DNA of 43,263 nt. It comes from Akkermansiaceae bacterium (GTDB taxonomy: Bacteria; Verrucomicrobiota; Verrucomicrobiia; Verrucomicrobiales; Akkermansiaceae). Below the pieces are notes generated by a model that saw only the letters and a program-made list of their open reading frames with translations, made no database searches and was not told the origin of the DNA. The DNA lies in contig JARWZU010000004.1 in assembly GCA_029866215.1 (NCBI GenBank), forward strand, positions 1-43,263, given 5' to 3'. The position numbers and the translations under genes are program-made. Shown here piece by piece: positions 23,760-32,815 of this stretch (positions are counted from its first letter, which is position 1; every line of letters begins with the position of its first letter).

Positions 23760-24830
23760 TCAGCCGAGGACATCGTCCATGGCATCGATGAGTTCCTGCA
23801 TGGATGCTTCGGTTTCGTTGCCCATGTTTGAGATCCGGAAGGTGAGGCCTTTGATTTTGCCGTATCCGCCGTTGATGAGGAAGTTATGCTTATTTTTCAG
23901 GTTTTTGATGAATCCTGAAAGATCGAAGCCATCGGGAGTTTTGAAGCAGGTAAGTGCGAACGAGCGTCGGCCTTCGGGAGCGAAGAGCTCGAAGCCGTGC
24001 CGTGCGCCCCAAGCGGCAATCATGGCGTTGGTTTTTGCGTGGCGTTCTTGGCGTTGGGCGAAGCCTTCTTTTGCGATCTCGCCGAGAATGTGTTGGAGGC
24101 CGAAGAGGATTGAAATCGCTGGGGTCGACGGGGTGTTGTTGACCGCGGCGTTTTTGGCGAACTCAAGGAAGTCAAAGTAGTAGCCGCGGCTTGAATTGCT
24201 TTTGGCGCGCTCCATGCCGGCTTCGGAGACGGCGAAAACTGCGAGGCCGGGAGGAAGGGCGAGTGCTTTTTGGACGCCAGCGAGCATTACGTCGATGCCA
24301 TGGGTGTCCATGTTCATTGGGACGGTCGAGAGCGAAGAAACGGTGTCGACGATGAGAATCGTATCGGGGAAGGATTTCACCACTTTTGTAATTCCCGCTA
24401 GATCGTTGAGCACACCCGTGGAGGTTTCCGAGTGGATGAACGTGACGGTGTCGAACCCACCTTCTGCGAGTTTGGCACGTACCGCTTCGGGGTCGATGGC
24501 TTGGCCCCATTCGACTTGGACCGCCTCCGCCTCGAATCCGCATTTTTTCGCGACATCGAGCCATTTATCCGAGAATGCGCCGCAGCAGAGGCAGAGGACT
24601 TTTTTGCGGGCAAGGTTGCGGAGTGCACCTTCCATCACGCCCCATGCGGATGAGGTGGATAGAAAAACAGGGCGGCTGGTACCAAAAATTTCTTGGAGGC
24701 CGGGTTGGAGGGATGCGTACAGCGCCTCGAAGTCCGATCCGCGGTGGCCGATCATCGGATGGCACATTGCGGCGAAGGTTTCTTTCGAGACGTCGACGGG
24801 TCCTGGGGCGAAGAGTTTGGGAGTAGGCAT
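23760..24830 (-). CDS. Class V aminotransferase (serine/alanine-glyoxylate type)
   Basis: A fold-type I PLP enzyme of 356 residues, closest in layout to alanine- and serine-glyoxylate or phosphoserine-type aminotransferases. It opens with LFAPGPVDVSKETF and GHRGSDFEALY, typical of this subgroup. The conserved HSETSTGVLND lies at 133-143, the cofactor-pairing Asp162 in LIVDTVSSL, and the PLP lysine Lys188 in AGVQKALALPPGLA. The downstream GFELFAPEGRRSFALTC segment belongs to the small domain. It sits between dapA (41 bp upstream) and the TPR protein gene (114 bp downstream). The exact substrate cannot be told. Confidence 0.92.
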   Translation of the reverse strand: MPTPKLFAPGPVDVSKETFAAMCHPMIGHRGSDFEALYASLQPGLQEIFGTSRPVFLSTSSAWGVMEGALRNLARKKVLCLCCGAFSDKWLDVAKKCGFEAEAVQVEWGQAIDPEAVRAKLAEGGFDTVTFIHSETSTGVLNDLAGITKVVKSFPDTILIVDTVSSLSTVPMNMDTHGIDVMLAGVQKALALPPGLAVFAVSEAGMERAKSNSSRGYYFDFLEFAKNAAVNNTPSTPAISILFGLQHILGEIAKEGFAQRQERHAKTNAMIAAWGARHGFELFAPEGRRSFALTCFKTPDGFDLSGFIKNLKNKHNFLINGGYGKIKGLTFRISNMGNETEASMQELIDAMDDVLG

Positions 24831-24871
24831 GGGGTTGGTATTGGTGAGAGTTTGATCAGGATGTTTGCTTA

Positions 24872-25753
24872 TCAGAGCAATTGGTATGACTGAAGAAGCG
24901 CGGTGAGTTTAGCGGTATTTTCACGGCTGAGCGGGGCGAGGGGCAAGCGGAGTTCGTCGGAGCAATGGCCCTGGAGAGCAACTGCGGTTTTGATGGGAAC
25001 TGGGTTCACGTCCAGCGACATCAAGCCGCGCATCAGTGGATAGAATTGTTTTTGGAGGGCGAGGGCCTCGGGGAAATCTCCGGCGAGGCAGGCCTTGACG
25101 AGTGCCACGATCGCCTCGGGGATGAGGTTGGATGCGACGGATACCAATCCGGTGGCTCCGCAAGAAATGAACGGCAGAGTGAGTGGGTCATCGCCCGAGA
25201 GAATGGCGAAGTCAGCGGGAAGTGCTTGGACCAGCTGGTTGACGCGGTCGACCGAGCCGCCGGCTTCCTTGATCGCGGTGATGGTTGGACAATCTGCTGC
25301 GAGGCGGGCAGCGGTTTCGGGAGTGATTTCGATCGAAGAGCGCCCGGGCACACTGTAAAGCATGATGGGAAGGTGGGTCGATTCCGCGATTGCCTTAAAA
25401 TGGAGGTAGAGCCCTTCTTGTGAAGGCTTGTTGTAATATGGGCAAACTTGGAGTGAGCCCGTCGCGCCTACGGCTTCTGCGGCTTCTGTGAGTTCGATGG
25501 CCTCAGCGGTTGCGTTGGCACCGGACCCTGCGACGACTTGGCAGCGGCCAGCGGCAAATTCGACGGCGAGGCGGATCACCTCGATGTGCTCGTCGCTGTC
25601 GAGTGTCGGCGATTCTCCGGTGGTTCCGACGGGGACGATACCGTCGATGCCTGCGGCGATTTGGCGCTCGATAAGCGCCTGGTAGGCTGAAACGTCGATT
25701 TTACCGTCGCGAAACGGAGTGATGAGTGCGGTGTAGGTGCCAGAAAAGCGCAT
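24872..25753 (-). CDS. dapA: 4-hydroxy-tetrahydrodipicolinate synthase
   Basis: Condenses pyruvate with aspartate semialdehyde, the first committed step of lysine and diaminopimelate synthesis. The 293-residue protein shows the TGTYTALITPF-like start, Thr44-Thr45 in GTTGESPTL, Tyr107 in CPYYNKP, Tyr133 in MLYSVPGR and the Schiff-base lysine Lys162 in AIKEAGGS, all canonical. ATG 25753 is chosen because homology begins two residues later; an upstream ATG at 25792 adds only 13 unlike residues. It is 66 bp after the zincin-like gene and 41 bp before the aminotransferase gene. Confidence 0.96.
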   Translation of the reverse strand: MRFSGTYTALITPFRDGKIDVSAYQALIERQIAAGIDGIVPVGTTGESPTLDSDEHIEVIRLAVEFAAGRCQVVAGSGANATAEAIELTEAAEAVGATGSLQVCPYYNKPSQEGLYLHFKAIAESTHLPIMLYSVPGRSSIEITPETAARLAADCPTITAIKEAGGSVDRVNQLVQALPADFAILSGDDPLTLPFISCGATGLVSVASNLIPEAIVALVKACLAGDFPEALALQKQFYPLMRGLMSLDVNPVPIKTAVALQGHCSDELRLPLAPLSRENTAKLTALLQSYQLL

Positions 25754-25819
25754 GACGGGGCAGAAGATGGACGATCTTGGGCGAGCATCCAAGCCGTATC
25801 CGGTTTGGATGGCGAATTT

Positions 25820-26185
25820 TCATTCGAGACCGCGATTGGCGAGGTCTTCTTCGTCCCAACCCAGGTAATGTCCGAGTTCGTGGAGGAAGGTGGTACCGAC
25901 CTCGTCGCGGTAGTCGTGTTCTTCCTCGTCGGTCCATTCCCAGAGGTTGTTGAGGAAGAGGCGGATGCGTGGAAGTTCGCCAGCTTCGGCTTCGTCCATC
26001 GCGGAGGGTCCCTCGAATAGCCCGAGCTCGTCGCCATCCAATTGGTCGTCGGAGAACCCTTGGCCGGGTTTTTCCTCGAATGAAATCGAGACTTTTCCTG
26101 CGGCTTCTTGGATGTCCTGTGGCAGGACCTTCAAAAGAGCTTCCAGTTCCTCGCTCGCCCATGAGTTCAATGTTTCAAAGTCCAT
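25820..26185 (-). CDS. Zincin-like metallopeptidase family protein
   Basis: The 121-residue acidic protein carries an extended zinc motif HELGHYLGWDEEDL near residues 102-115 (HExxHxxGxxD type), preceded by the hydrophobic TTFLHEL helix. This matches the small minimal-zincin proteins of the MPN-like or DUF1025 sort, which are cytosolic and of unclear function. No signal peptide is seen. It is the first gene of the minus-strand run that includes dapA, 66 bp upstream of it. Confidence 0.9.
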   Translation of the reverse strand: MDFETLNSWASEELEALLKVLPQDIQEAAGKVSISFEEKPGQGFSDDQLDGDELGLFEGPSAMDEAEAGELPRIRLFLNNLWEWTDEEEHDYRDEVGTTFLHELGHYLGWDEEDLANRGLE

Positions 26186-26281
26186 GCGGAAGGATTAGCG
26201 AATGCTAGTGGCCGATACAAGGAACTTGAGAAAATCCTAAGCTTGCTTGCCACGGGATCTGCACCGAGTTTCGCAGCCGTC

Positions 26282-26746
26282 ATGACAATTCACACTCTCG
26301 AGCAAGAACAACGGCTGCCGATTTCGCTGGCGGAAGCTTGGCATTTTTTTTCCTCGCCGAGGAATCTTGATGAGATCACGCCTGGCGACCTTGGGTTTAA
26401 GATCGTCAGCCTGCCGGGTGAGTCGATGTATGAGGGTCAGATCATCACTTACAAAGTGATGATTTTTCCGGGGGTCTGGGTGCCATGGGTCACGGAGATT
26501 AAGTCGGTGAAGGAGGGGAGTGCCTTTGTTGATGAACAGCGGTTTGGGCCGTATAAATTTTGGCACCACCGCCACACATTTGAGGAAATTCCGGGTGGTG
26601 TGCTCATGCGTGACCACGTTCACTACGGGCTCGGTTTTGGCCCGTTTGGGGCGATTGCCCACGCGGTTTTCGTTCGCGCGAAGTTACGGACGATTTTTGA
26701 GTTCCGGAAGCAGACTCTTGCGAAGCGCTTCGGTGAAATCGATTAG
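26282..26746 (+). CDS. SRPBCC-domain protein (START-like ligand binding)
   Basis: A 154-residue single-domain protein of the SRPBCC (Bet v 1-like) superfamily that binds hydrophobic ligands in a deep cavity. The start TLEQEQRLPISLAEAWHFFSSPRNLDEITP and the later KEGSAFVDEQRFGPYKFWHHRHTF and HVHYGLGFGPFG are typical of the polyketide cyclase/dehydrase-like group. ATG 26282 is chosen because the homologous start lies there; a frame extension to 26243 adds 13 residues without similarity. Its TAG overlaps the TAA of the convergent coiled-coil gene (TTAG). Confidence 0.9.
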   Translation: MTIHTLEQEQRLPISLAEAWHFFSSPRNLDEITPGDLGFKIVSLPGESMYEGQIITYKVMIFPGVWVPWVTEIKSVKEGSAFVDEQRFGPYKFWHHRHTFEEIPGGVLMRDHVHYGLGFGPFGAIAHAVFVRAKLRTIFEFRKQTLAKRFGEID

Positions 26747-27702
26747 ACGGTTGCAGGGGCGCTTTCGGTGGTTTCCTCGGTTTGCGCTTCCTCTGCGGTG
26801 GTTTCGGCGACAGTTGTGACTTCTGGAGTGGATTCCCCGATTGCTTCGACTTCGGAGGTCGTTTCAACCGGCGCTGAGGTTTCTTCAATAAGCACTGCGG
26901 CTTCCTCGACAGTGTCAGAGTTTTCAGAAGTGGGTTCTGAGGCGGGGGTTTCGCGTTGCTTGTTCATCTCCACGAGGCGGATGACCTCGGCCTTGGCGGC
27001 AGCGATGCGGTCCGAGTCGCCAACGGGGCCGATCGTGCGGGATGCAGCGGGTGTGGCGGGGCGCGATGGGTCGCTGGGGTTGGCGATTTTTGCTTCGGCC
27101 TTTTCGAGCGCTTCGATCGCGGCAGCCTCGCGTTTGCGCATCTCTCCGGCGTAGCGAGTTGAGGCGGCGAGCGATTCGCGCAAGCGTTCGATTTCGCTTT
27201 CGAGAGGTGCGGTTTCGTCTGAGCGGTTTTGGAGGATCGCCAGTTGCTCGCGGGTTTTGGAAAGTTCGTTTTCGAGGGTGAAGCTGCGGTCCTTCTGGGC
27301 CTTTTCGCCCTCATTTAAGCGAGTGTTGAGTGTTTTGAGCGTGTCTTGGGCTTTTTTGAGGTCGGCTTCGAGGACCGAGATTCGTTTGGCCTCGGATTCC
27401 AGTGAGTTGCGTGCCGCATTGAGTTCGGATTTGGCTGATTCGAAGGTCGCCTTTGAGACCGAGGCCGATTGGAGTGCTTCGAGTTCGGCCTTGGCGGATT
27501 TGAGTGCGGTTTTGGTTTTTTCGAGCGAGGCCTCAAGATTTTTCGGGCGTTCGCTTTGCGGTTTGTCGTTTGTGGCGATTGGCTTGGCTGGAGTCGCTTT
27601 TTTGCTTGGGCCGCGCATGGACCAGCCGATGTAAATGCAGACGGCGGCGAGGACGGCCAACTGGGGTAGGGCCTTGGAAAAGAGAGCGAGAGTTTCAGTC
27701 AT
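26743..27702 (-). CDS. Membrane-anchored coiled-coil protein
   Basis: The 319-residue protein has one N-terminal membrane segment (about 12-29, LPQLAVLAAVCIYIGWSM), then a long coiled coil (about 50-215, rich in Glu, Lys, Leu and Ala with repeated LESAK and LEKTK-type heptads). A very acidic, Thr/Glu-rich tail (about 250-319) ends it. This looks like an envelope scaffold, but no family is identified. ATG 27702 is used because an upstream ATG at 27744 adds a 14-residue tail with no conserved character. The stop codon overlaps that of the convergent SRPBCC gene. Confidence 0.85.
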   Translation of the reverse strand: MTETLALFSKALPQLAVLAAVCIYIGWSMRGPSKKATPAKPIATNDKPQSERPKNLEASLEKTKTALKSAKAELEALQSASVSKATFESAKSELNAARNSLESEAKRISVLEADLKKAQDTLKTLNTRLNEGEKAQKDRSFTLENELSKTREQLAILQNRSDETAPLESEIERLRESLAASTRYAGEMRKREAAAIEALEKAEAKIANPSDPSRPATPAASRTIGPVGDSDRIAAAKAEVIRLVEMNKQRETPASEPTSENSDTVEEAAVLIEETSAPVETTSEVEAIGESTPEVTTVAETTAEEAQTEETTESAPATV

Positions 27703-27810
27703 GATGAAGATTTGGTTGGGCGATGGAAAATGTGTCCGCACCACTTAGCGTTGTGATGCTCTGCTGGTCAACTTCATTGCCAATGAGAATTTATAGGGCA
27801 TGATGTAGGG

Positions 27811-28599
27811 GTGATTTTGTTTCTTGGGCGTAGCATGTTGGGATTCCTGGTCTACCTCGGCGAGCTGGGTCGACTGGTGGGGGAGGTTTTTGACTCCTTT
27901 TTCAATGGGAAAATCCGCGGGCGGATCGTGCTTGAGCAGTTGGTGGAGACTGGTTTTCGTTCTCAGTCGGTGGTGATTTTGACCGGTGCCTTTACGGGAG
28001 CCGTGCTGGCGGCGCAGGCATTATTTCAGTTCAAGCCGCTGCACATGGAGACTGGGGGAGGGCCATTGGTGAGCATCGCGATGCTGCGAGAGTTGGGGCC
28101 ATCCGTGACCGCGTTGATGTTGGCGGGGCGTGTGGGGGCGGCGATGGCTGCTGAAATCGGAACCATGAGAGTGACCGAGCAAATCGATGCGCTGCGGTCG
28201 ATGGGAGTGCATCCGATTGACTACTTCGTCACGCCGAGATTTCTCGCAATGCTCGTTGCCATGCCATTGTTGATCGCGGAGTCGGCAGCCTTTGGGATTG
28301 GTGCCTCGTTGATCGTTGGAACAGCGACGTTCAACGTCAATGGCGCGTACTGGATGTATCAAATGAACCGACACACCGACTGCACGGACGTATCGATTGC
28401 GATGATTAAAGGCGTGGTGTTCGGTGTCCTTATTGTGATCGTGTCTTGTCACCAAGGCTTGAAGGCCGAACAGGGAGCGGTCGGGGTAGGGCGTGGGACC
28501 ACGCGAGCGATGGTCAATTCCTCACTCGCGATTCTCATCGTGAACTTTTTCCTCACGATGGTGCTGAATCTCGCGTTTCCAGCGCGGGCGGCGCATTAG
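27811..28599 (+). CDS. MlaE-type ABC transporter permease
   Basis: A 262-residue inner-membrane permease of the MlaE family, part of MCE/phospholipid transport between envelope membranes. The family block is clear: LRELGPSVTALMLAGRVGAAMAAEIGTMRVTEQIDAL with SMGVHPIDYFVTPR. Five or so membrane helices follow the amphipathic N-terminus. Unusually, no ATPase (MlaF) or MCE substrate-binding gene is adjacent. GTG 27811 is used; ATG 27835 is a possible alternative. Its TAG overlaps the stop of the convergent metallo-beta-lactamase gene. Confidence 0.93.
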   Translation: MILFLGRSMLGFLVYLGELGRLVGEVFDSFFNGKIRGRIVLEQLVETGFRSQSVVILTGAFTGAVLAAQALFQFKPLHMETGGGPLVSIAMLRELGPSVTALMLAGRVGAAMAAEIGTMRVTEQIDALRSMGVHPIDYFVTPRFLAMLVAMPLLIAESAAFGIGASLIVGTATFNVNGAYWMYQMNRHTDCTDVSIAMIKGVVFGVLIVIVSCHQGLKAEQGAVGVGRGTTRAMVNSSLAILIVNFFLTMVLNLAFPARAAH

Positions 28600-29957
28600 A
28601 TCACGTATTCGACGCCAGGTTCTGGTACGATCACCTCGGTATTCGGAAGGCGGCGTTGGATTTCTTGGCGGAACCATTCCACGGCTCCATCATCACCGTG
28701 GACCAGGAAGGTTTTCTTCGGAGCGACTTTGACGATGTAATCGGCGATGGCGTCTCGGGTGGAGTGGCCGCTGAAATCGAAGATGCGCATTTCACAGTTG
28801 AGCGGAACCGCCGAGTGTGCAGGGTCGAGGACCACGGAATCGCCTGGTTTCGCCATGCGGATTTTTCCGCCCGGTGTCTCGGGATCGGCATAACCGACGA
28901 AGAACAACCCGTGTTTGGCATTTTCCAAAACTCCTTGGCGAGCAAAGTTGTTGGAGACGGTCTTTTCGGACATCATGCCGCTGGAAAGCGCGTAGATGCA
29001 ACCGGGGTGGAATGGAATGGGCCCTTTGCGTTTTTTGCTGCCCGCTTCGAGTTCCATGTCCTTAAGGAAACGGAAATTTGGCAAGTGGCGGCGCGAAGTT
29101 GTGCTGAAGCGGTCGTAAACTTGGGTCATCTTGGTGCTGAGCCCGCCGATGTAAACCGGGGTGTGCTTCGGGATCAGCCCTTCCTTTTTGAAACGGTGAA
29201 GCATTCCGAGCACCTCTTGCGTTTTCCCCATCGCGAACACGGGGATCAACACGGAGCCCTTGCGCTCGATGACCCCCTTGATTGCCTCGGCGAATGCGTC
29301 TTCCTCCGATTGGCGATTGTAGCTTGGATCGCGGGCTTGTTCGCCGCGCGTGGTCTCGACAATCAATGCATCGACCGTGGAATCGGGAAAAAGTGCACCT
29401 TTTTGCAGCGTGCTGTGCTCGAAATTCACATCGCCGGTGTAAAAGATTTTTTTTCCTTCCGCCTCGATCGTCACTCCGACTGAGCCGAGAATGTGCCCCG
29501 CATCGTGGAAAGTGGCCCGCATGGAGCCAGCGGGATCGAGGTCGAACATGCGCTCGATGTTGCGGGTTTCGAAGTTTTCCTCGATTTCGTCCAGCTCGCG
29601 GTGTTCGAAGAGCGGATATTCGGAGATCCCGTGCTCGACCCGCTTCGATTGCATGACATTCACCGAATTGTGGAGCATGGCCGATGCAAGTTCGGCGGTT
29701 TCAGGAGAAAGGAAAACCTTCGCCTGTGGCTGTCCTTGCAAGAAAACCGGCAAGGTTCCCACGTGATCGAGATGGGAGTGAGTGATGATGATCGAGTCCG
29801 CCGAGCCCGATTCTAGAAACTCATAGTGAGGTACCGCTTCCGAGCCCTCGTGTTTCGGGTGCATTCCTGCATCGAGTACGACCCGAGCCGATTTGGTTTT
29901 GAGAACGTAGGAATTCGCGCCGATACCGGCGTGACGACAGAGACTTTGGAAGATCAT
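28596..29957 (-). CDS. Beta-CASP metallo-beta-lactamase family RNase-like protein
   Basis: A 453-residue protein of the metallo-beta-lactamase/beta-CASP class, which includes RNA-processing and CPSF-like nucleases. The zinc motif HSHLDH is at 60-65, and the second His is in FHDAGH (151-155). GDVNFEHSTL with Asp176 follows. The beta-CASP insert contains VPFA-type PVFAMGKTQEVL and GGLSTKMTQVYD. The C-terminal motifs FSGHSTRDAI and LVHGDDGAVEWF complete the site. It starts at ATG 29957, divergent from the flavoprotein gene. It is likely a cytosolic RNase, but a substrate is not shown. Confidence 0.92.
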   Translation of the reverse strand: MIFQSLCRHAGIGANSYVLKTKSARVVLDAGMHPKHEGSEAVPHYEFLESGSADSIIITHSHLDHVGTLPVFLQGQPQAKVFLSPETAELASAMLHNSVNVMQSKRVEHGISEYPLFEHRELDEIEENFETRNIERMFDLDPAGSMRATFHDAGHILGSVGVTIEAEGKKIFYTGDVNFEHSTLQKGALFPDSTVDALIVETTRGEQARDPSYNRQSEEDAFAEAIKGVIERKGSVLIPVFAMGKTQEVLGMLHRFKKEGLIPKHTPVYIGGLSTKMTQVYDRFSTTSRRHLPNFRFLKDMELEAGSKKRKGPIPFHPGCIYALSSGMMSEKTVSNNFARQGVLENAKHGLFFVGYADPETPGGKIRMAKPGDSVVLDPAHSAVPLNCEMRIFDFSGHSTRDAIADYIVKVAPKKTFLVHGDDGAVEWFRQEIQRRLPNTEVIVPEPGVEYVI

Positions 29958-30077
29958 GATAAATACAGGGGCAGCTAGGCTGCTGGCCGACCATGGCGAG
30001 AACCACGGGATCTGTCAACCCACCTGCACATGGTGATATTTGGGCGAGCGGCAAGGCGGGTTTCCCGCTCTTGAGCA

Positions 30078-31379
30078 ATGGTTTTTGGACTTTTGGGCCT
30101 TTTTGTGGTGGTATCGCGAGACGGCTGTTTTTTCGGTCACGATCCGAGAATTGACGACGAATCATCGGCAAGTAGACTGCCGACCTTGTCGCATCACACT
30201 CAACTCGCTGTAGTCGGCGGCGGCCCAGCGGGTCTCCGAGCGGCGGAAGTCGCGGCAACGGCGGGTTTGCAAGTGACGCTCTACGATGCCAAGCCGTCGG
30301 TAGGACGGAAGCTTCTTGTCGCAGGAAAGGGGGGGCTCAATCTCACCCACGGCGAGGGATTTGATTTTTTCGTCTCGCGATATTCTGGGCCGGATCAGCC
30401 TGCAGGGATTTGGCGGAACCTCGTTGGGGATTTCGGCGCAGACCAACTGCGCGCCTGGGCGGCCGAGCTTGGGGTCGAGACTTTTCAGGCAAGCAGCGGG
30501 CGGGTCTACCCGACGGCACTCAAGGCGGCGCCTTTGCTTCGGCGCTGGATTGAGCGGTTGCGCGCGCTTGGCGTGCGTTTTGAAATGGGGCATCGGATGG
30601 TCTCGCTCGAACGTGGAACCCCATATCGGCTGGGATTTTCTAATGGAAACTTCGTCTCGTCCGATGCCGTGATACTTGCGCTTGGCGGTGCCTCGTGGGC
30701 GAAGACCGGATCTGATGGAGCGTGGACGGCGATGATGGATGCGCTCGGGATCTCCCAGCACCCGCTGAAGCCCGCAAATTGCGGCTGGGAATGTGAGTGG
30801 ACGGCTGAAATTTTGCAGGAGGCCGAGGGGAAACCGCTCAAGAATCTCCGCGTTCGTGCGGATGAGTTGACCGCCATCGGCGAGTTGATGGTGACCCGAT
30901 ATGGTCTCGAGGGTGGGGCAATTTATCAACTGGGTTCGGTTTTGCGAAGCATGTCGGAGCCTTGGGTGAGCATTGATTTTAAGCCCACCTTTAGCCATGC
31001 GCAATTGGTGGCGAAGATGGAGTCTGTGCGACGAGGATTTCTCGCTGAGGCTCGGGTCCGGTGGAAGCTGAGTGAAGCGGCGTGTGCGATCCTTGGACGG
31101 AGTGAGTTTTCGGATGCCGAGTCGCTGGCCCGCGAGGTGAAAGACTGTGTGATTCCTTTGACGAGGCCTAGGCCGATCGATGAGGCGATTTCGTCGGCAG
31201 GCGGCGTGTGTTGGAGTGAGACCGATTTCACGCTGATGCTGAAAAAGTGTCCGGGGATCTTTGTGGCTGGCGAAATGATCGACTGGGAGGCACCGACCGG
31301 CGGGTACTTGATGCAAGGTTGCTTTGCCACCGGCACCCGCGCGGCGAATTCGGCGGTTGAGTGGCTGAATCGCTCATGA
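30078..31379 (+). CDS. HI0933-like NAD(P)/FAD-dependent oxidoreductase
   Basis: A flavoprotein of the HI0933/BaiN family. From about residue 44 it shows the dinucleotide-binding VVGGGPAGL, then the family hallmark GRKLLVAGKGGLNLTHGE. ALGGASWAKTGSDGAW and a C-terminal FAD motif ending VAGEMIDWEAPTGGYLMQGCFATG follow. The enzymatic reaction of such proteins is often unknown. The start is uncertain: ATG 30078 is given, but the first 36 residues have no family-like sequence and TTG 30186 would begin just two residues before the conserved region. It is divergent from the beta-CASP gene. Confidence 0.88.
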   Translation: MVFGLLGLFVVVSRDGCFFGHDPRIDDESSASRLPTLSHHTQLAVVGGGPAGLRAAEVAATAGLQVTLYDAKPSVGRKLLVAGKGGLNLTHGEGFDFFVSRYSGPDQPAGIWRNLVGDFGADQLRAWAAELGVETFQASSGRVYPTALKAAPLLRRWIERLRALGVRFEMGHRMVSLERGTPYRLGFSNGNFVSSDAVILALGGASWAKTGSDGAWTAMMDALGISQHPLKPANCGWECEWTAEILQEAEGKPLKNLRVRADELTAIGELMVTRYGLEGGAIYQLGSVLRSMSEPWVSIDFKPTFSHAQLVAKMESVRRGFLAEARVRWKLSEAACAILGRSEFSDAESLAREVKDCVIPLTRPRPIDEAISSAGGVCWSETDFTLMLKKCPGIFVAGEMIDWEAPTGGYLMQGCFATGTRAANSAVEWLNRS

Positions 31380-31428
31380 TTTTAAGGGCTTTTCAAACTC
31401 AGCTCCGAGGCTAAGATACTATCATTTA

Positions 31429-32391
31429 ATGAATGTTTCGGGGTGGCAGGTCTTGTTGTTGGGTGCGGTGATCGGCTTGTCCGGGTGTCAGCGGTCCCGG
31501 GAAACTCGGCCAGCCAAGGCAGTTCCGCTTCGGTCCGACGGCGTCTTGGATTTGCGCTTGATGAGCTTCAATGTGCGTTATGAGAATGTTGAAGACCGGG
31601 GCCAGCGAGCGTGGTGCGAGCGGGTGAGTGGGATTGTGCGGATGATTCGGCAGCAGCGGCCAGATTGCATTGGCGTGCAGGAAGCGCTGCATGGTCAGGC
31701 TGCGGACCTTTGGTCATCGCTGCCCGATTACGAGTTTTTCGGGGTTGGGCGGAATGATGGGCGGCGGGATGGCGAGTACTCGGGAATTTTCTTTCAGCAC
31801 GATCGTTTTCAGCGGGATCAGGAGGATAGTGGAACCTTTTGGCTCTCCGATCATCCAACCGTGCCGGGGTCCAAGACTTGGGGAAATGAGATTCCGAGGG
31901 TCGCTGCATGGGTGCGATTGATTGATCGGAGCACAGGGCGAGGGTTCTATCTCTTCAACACCCATTGGGACCACCGGAATCAGGAGTCGCGCGAGCGGGC
32001 AGCCAAATTGATCGCCATGCAAATCGACCGCCGGAGGCATCTCGATGAGCCCGTTGCACTGGTCGGTGATTTTAATTCGGTCGAGTCAAATCCCGCGATG
32101 AAGTATCTAACTGGAAGGGTGACTTCATTGGTTGGTGCGCAGGAAGTTTGGAAAAACGGCCTGGTCGATGCTTATAAGATCCATCATGCAGGTGAGAAAA
32201 ATCGGCGGACTTTGCATTTTTGGAAAGGCAACCGCGATGGTACCGTCAAGGTGGATCACATTCTCGTGAGCCACGGGGCTACCGTTGAATCCGCCGAGAT
32301 CCTTTCTGAGAACAAGCCGATGGTGTCAGATCACTTTCCCGTTACGGCACGTGTCTTGTTTGCGCAGGGTCGAGTTCGACCAGTCAATTAG
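31429..32391 (+). CDS. Endonuclease/exonuclease/phosphatase family lipoprotein
   Basis: A 320-residue lipoprotein with lipobox LSGC and lipidated Cys20, followed by an EEP-fold domain. The catalytic residues are visible: Asn48 (MSFNVRY), Glu85 (VQEAL), His179 with Asp181 (NTHWDH), Asp214 and Asn216 (GDFN), Asp276 (VDHILV) and His302 (SDHFPV). Such extracytoplasmic EEP proteins can be phosphodiesterases, phosphatases or nucleases; the substrate is unknown. Its TAG overlaps the stop of the convergent small membrane protein gene. Confidence 0.93.
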   Translation: MNVSGWQVLLLGAVIGLSGCQRSRETRPAKAVPLRSDGVLDLRLMSFNVRYENVEDRGQRAWCERVSGIVRMIRQQRPDCIGVQEALHGQAADLWSSLPDYEFFGVGRNDGRRDGEYSGIFFQHDRFQRDQEDSGTFWLSDHPTVPGSKTWGNEIPRVAAWVRLIDRSTGRGFYLFNTHWDHRNQESRERAAKLIAMQIDRRRHLDEPVALVGDFNSVESNPAMKYLTGRVTSLVGAQEVWKNGLVDAYKIHHAGEKNRRTLHFWKGNRDGTVKVDHILVSHGATVESAEILSENKPMVSDHFPVTARVLFAQGRVRPVN

Positions 32392-32711
32392 ATCAATCCC
32401 TGTTCACGGAGGGTTTCCTCCACCTCGTTGTACTCTGGAGCGACGATGCCAGCGTCCCGAATGCGCTGGATTTTCCGCCGCACTCCGACCTTACTGCGAG
32501 GTCCTGTGACGAGGTCGGTGACGCCCTCGACGACGAATGGAAGCAACGCTGAAACCCCTAGGATTCCCAGGCCGATTCCAATACCACGACGTGCTCCAGG
32601 GTGCATCATGTCACCCAGCAATAACCCCGCTGCGGCACCCAGAAGGGCGGGGGCGGTGAGTGTGCTGTGCTCAATCCACGCTGGGCTTGTGTCGGAATAC
32701 TCGTCAGTCAT
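32388..32711 (-). CDS. Small membrane protein, unknown
   Basis: A 107-residue protein with two hydrophobic stretches (about 18-36 and 42-62, rich in Gly, Ala and Leu) and a charged C-terminal tail (KVGVRRKIQRIRDAG and EVEETLREQG). No family is recognised. It starts at ATG 32711, divergent from the mannose-1-phosphate guanylyltransferase gene 104 bp away, and its stop TAA overlaps the TAG of the EEP lipoprotein gene. Confidence 0.75.
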   Translation of the reverse strand: MTDEYSDTSPAWIEHSTLTAPALLGAAAGLLLGDMMHPGARRGIGIGLGILGVSALLPFVVEGVTDLVTGPRSKVGVRRKIQRIRDAGIVAPEYNEVEETLREQGLI

Positions 32712-32815
32712 GAAACATTGCTAACCTTTTTTCTGCCTTTCGACAACTCCTGAAAATGAAATTGTTGTGTATTCCTGCTTTTCCAACGGGGAGCTTTCCG
32801 TCAGACTTCGATCGG

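Noticed and set aside
28446-29483. Plus-strand frame of 345 codons opposite the beta-CASP gene
   Set aside because: The minus strand carries a clear zinc motif set; this frame starts inside MlaE and has no motifs.
30162-31316. Minus-strand frame of 384 codons opposite the flavoprotein gene
   Set aside because: The plus strand shows the FAD motifs; this is a shadow.
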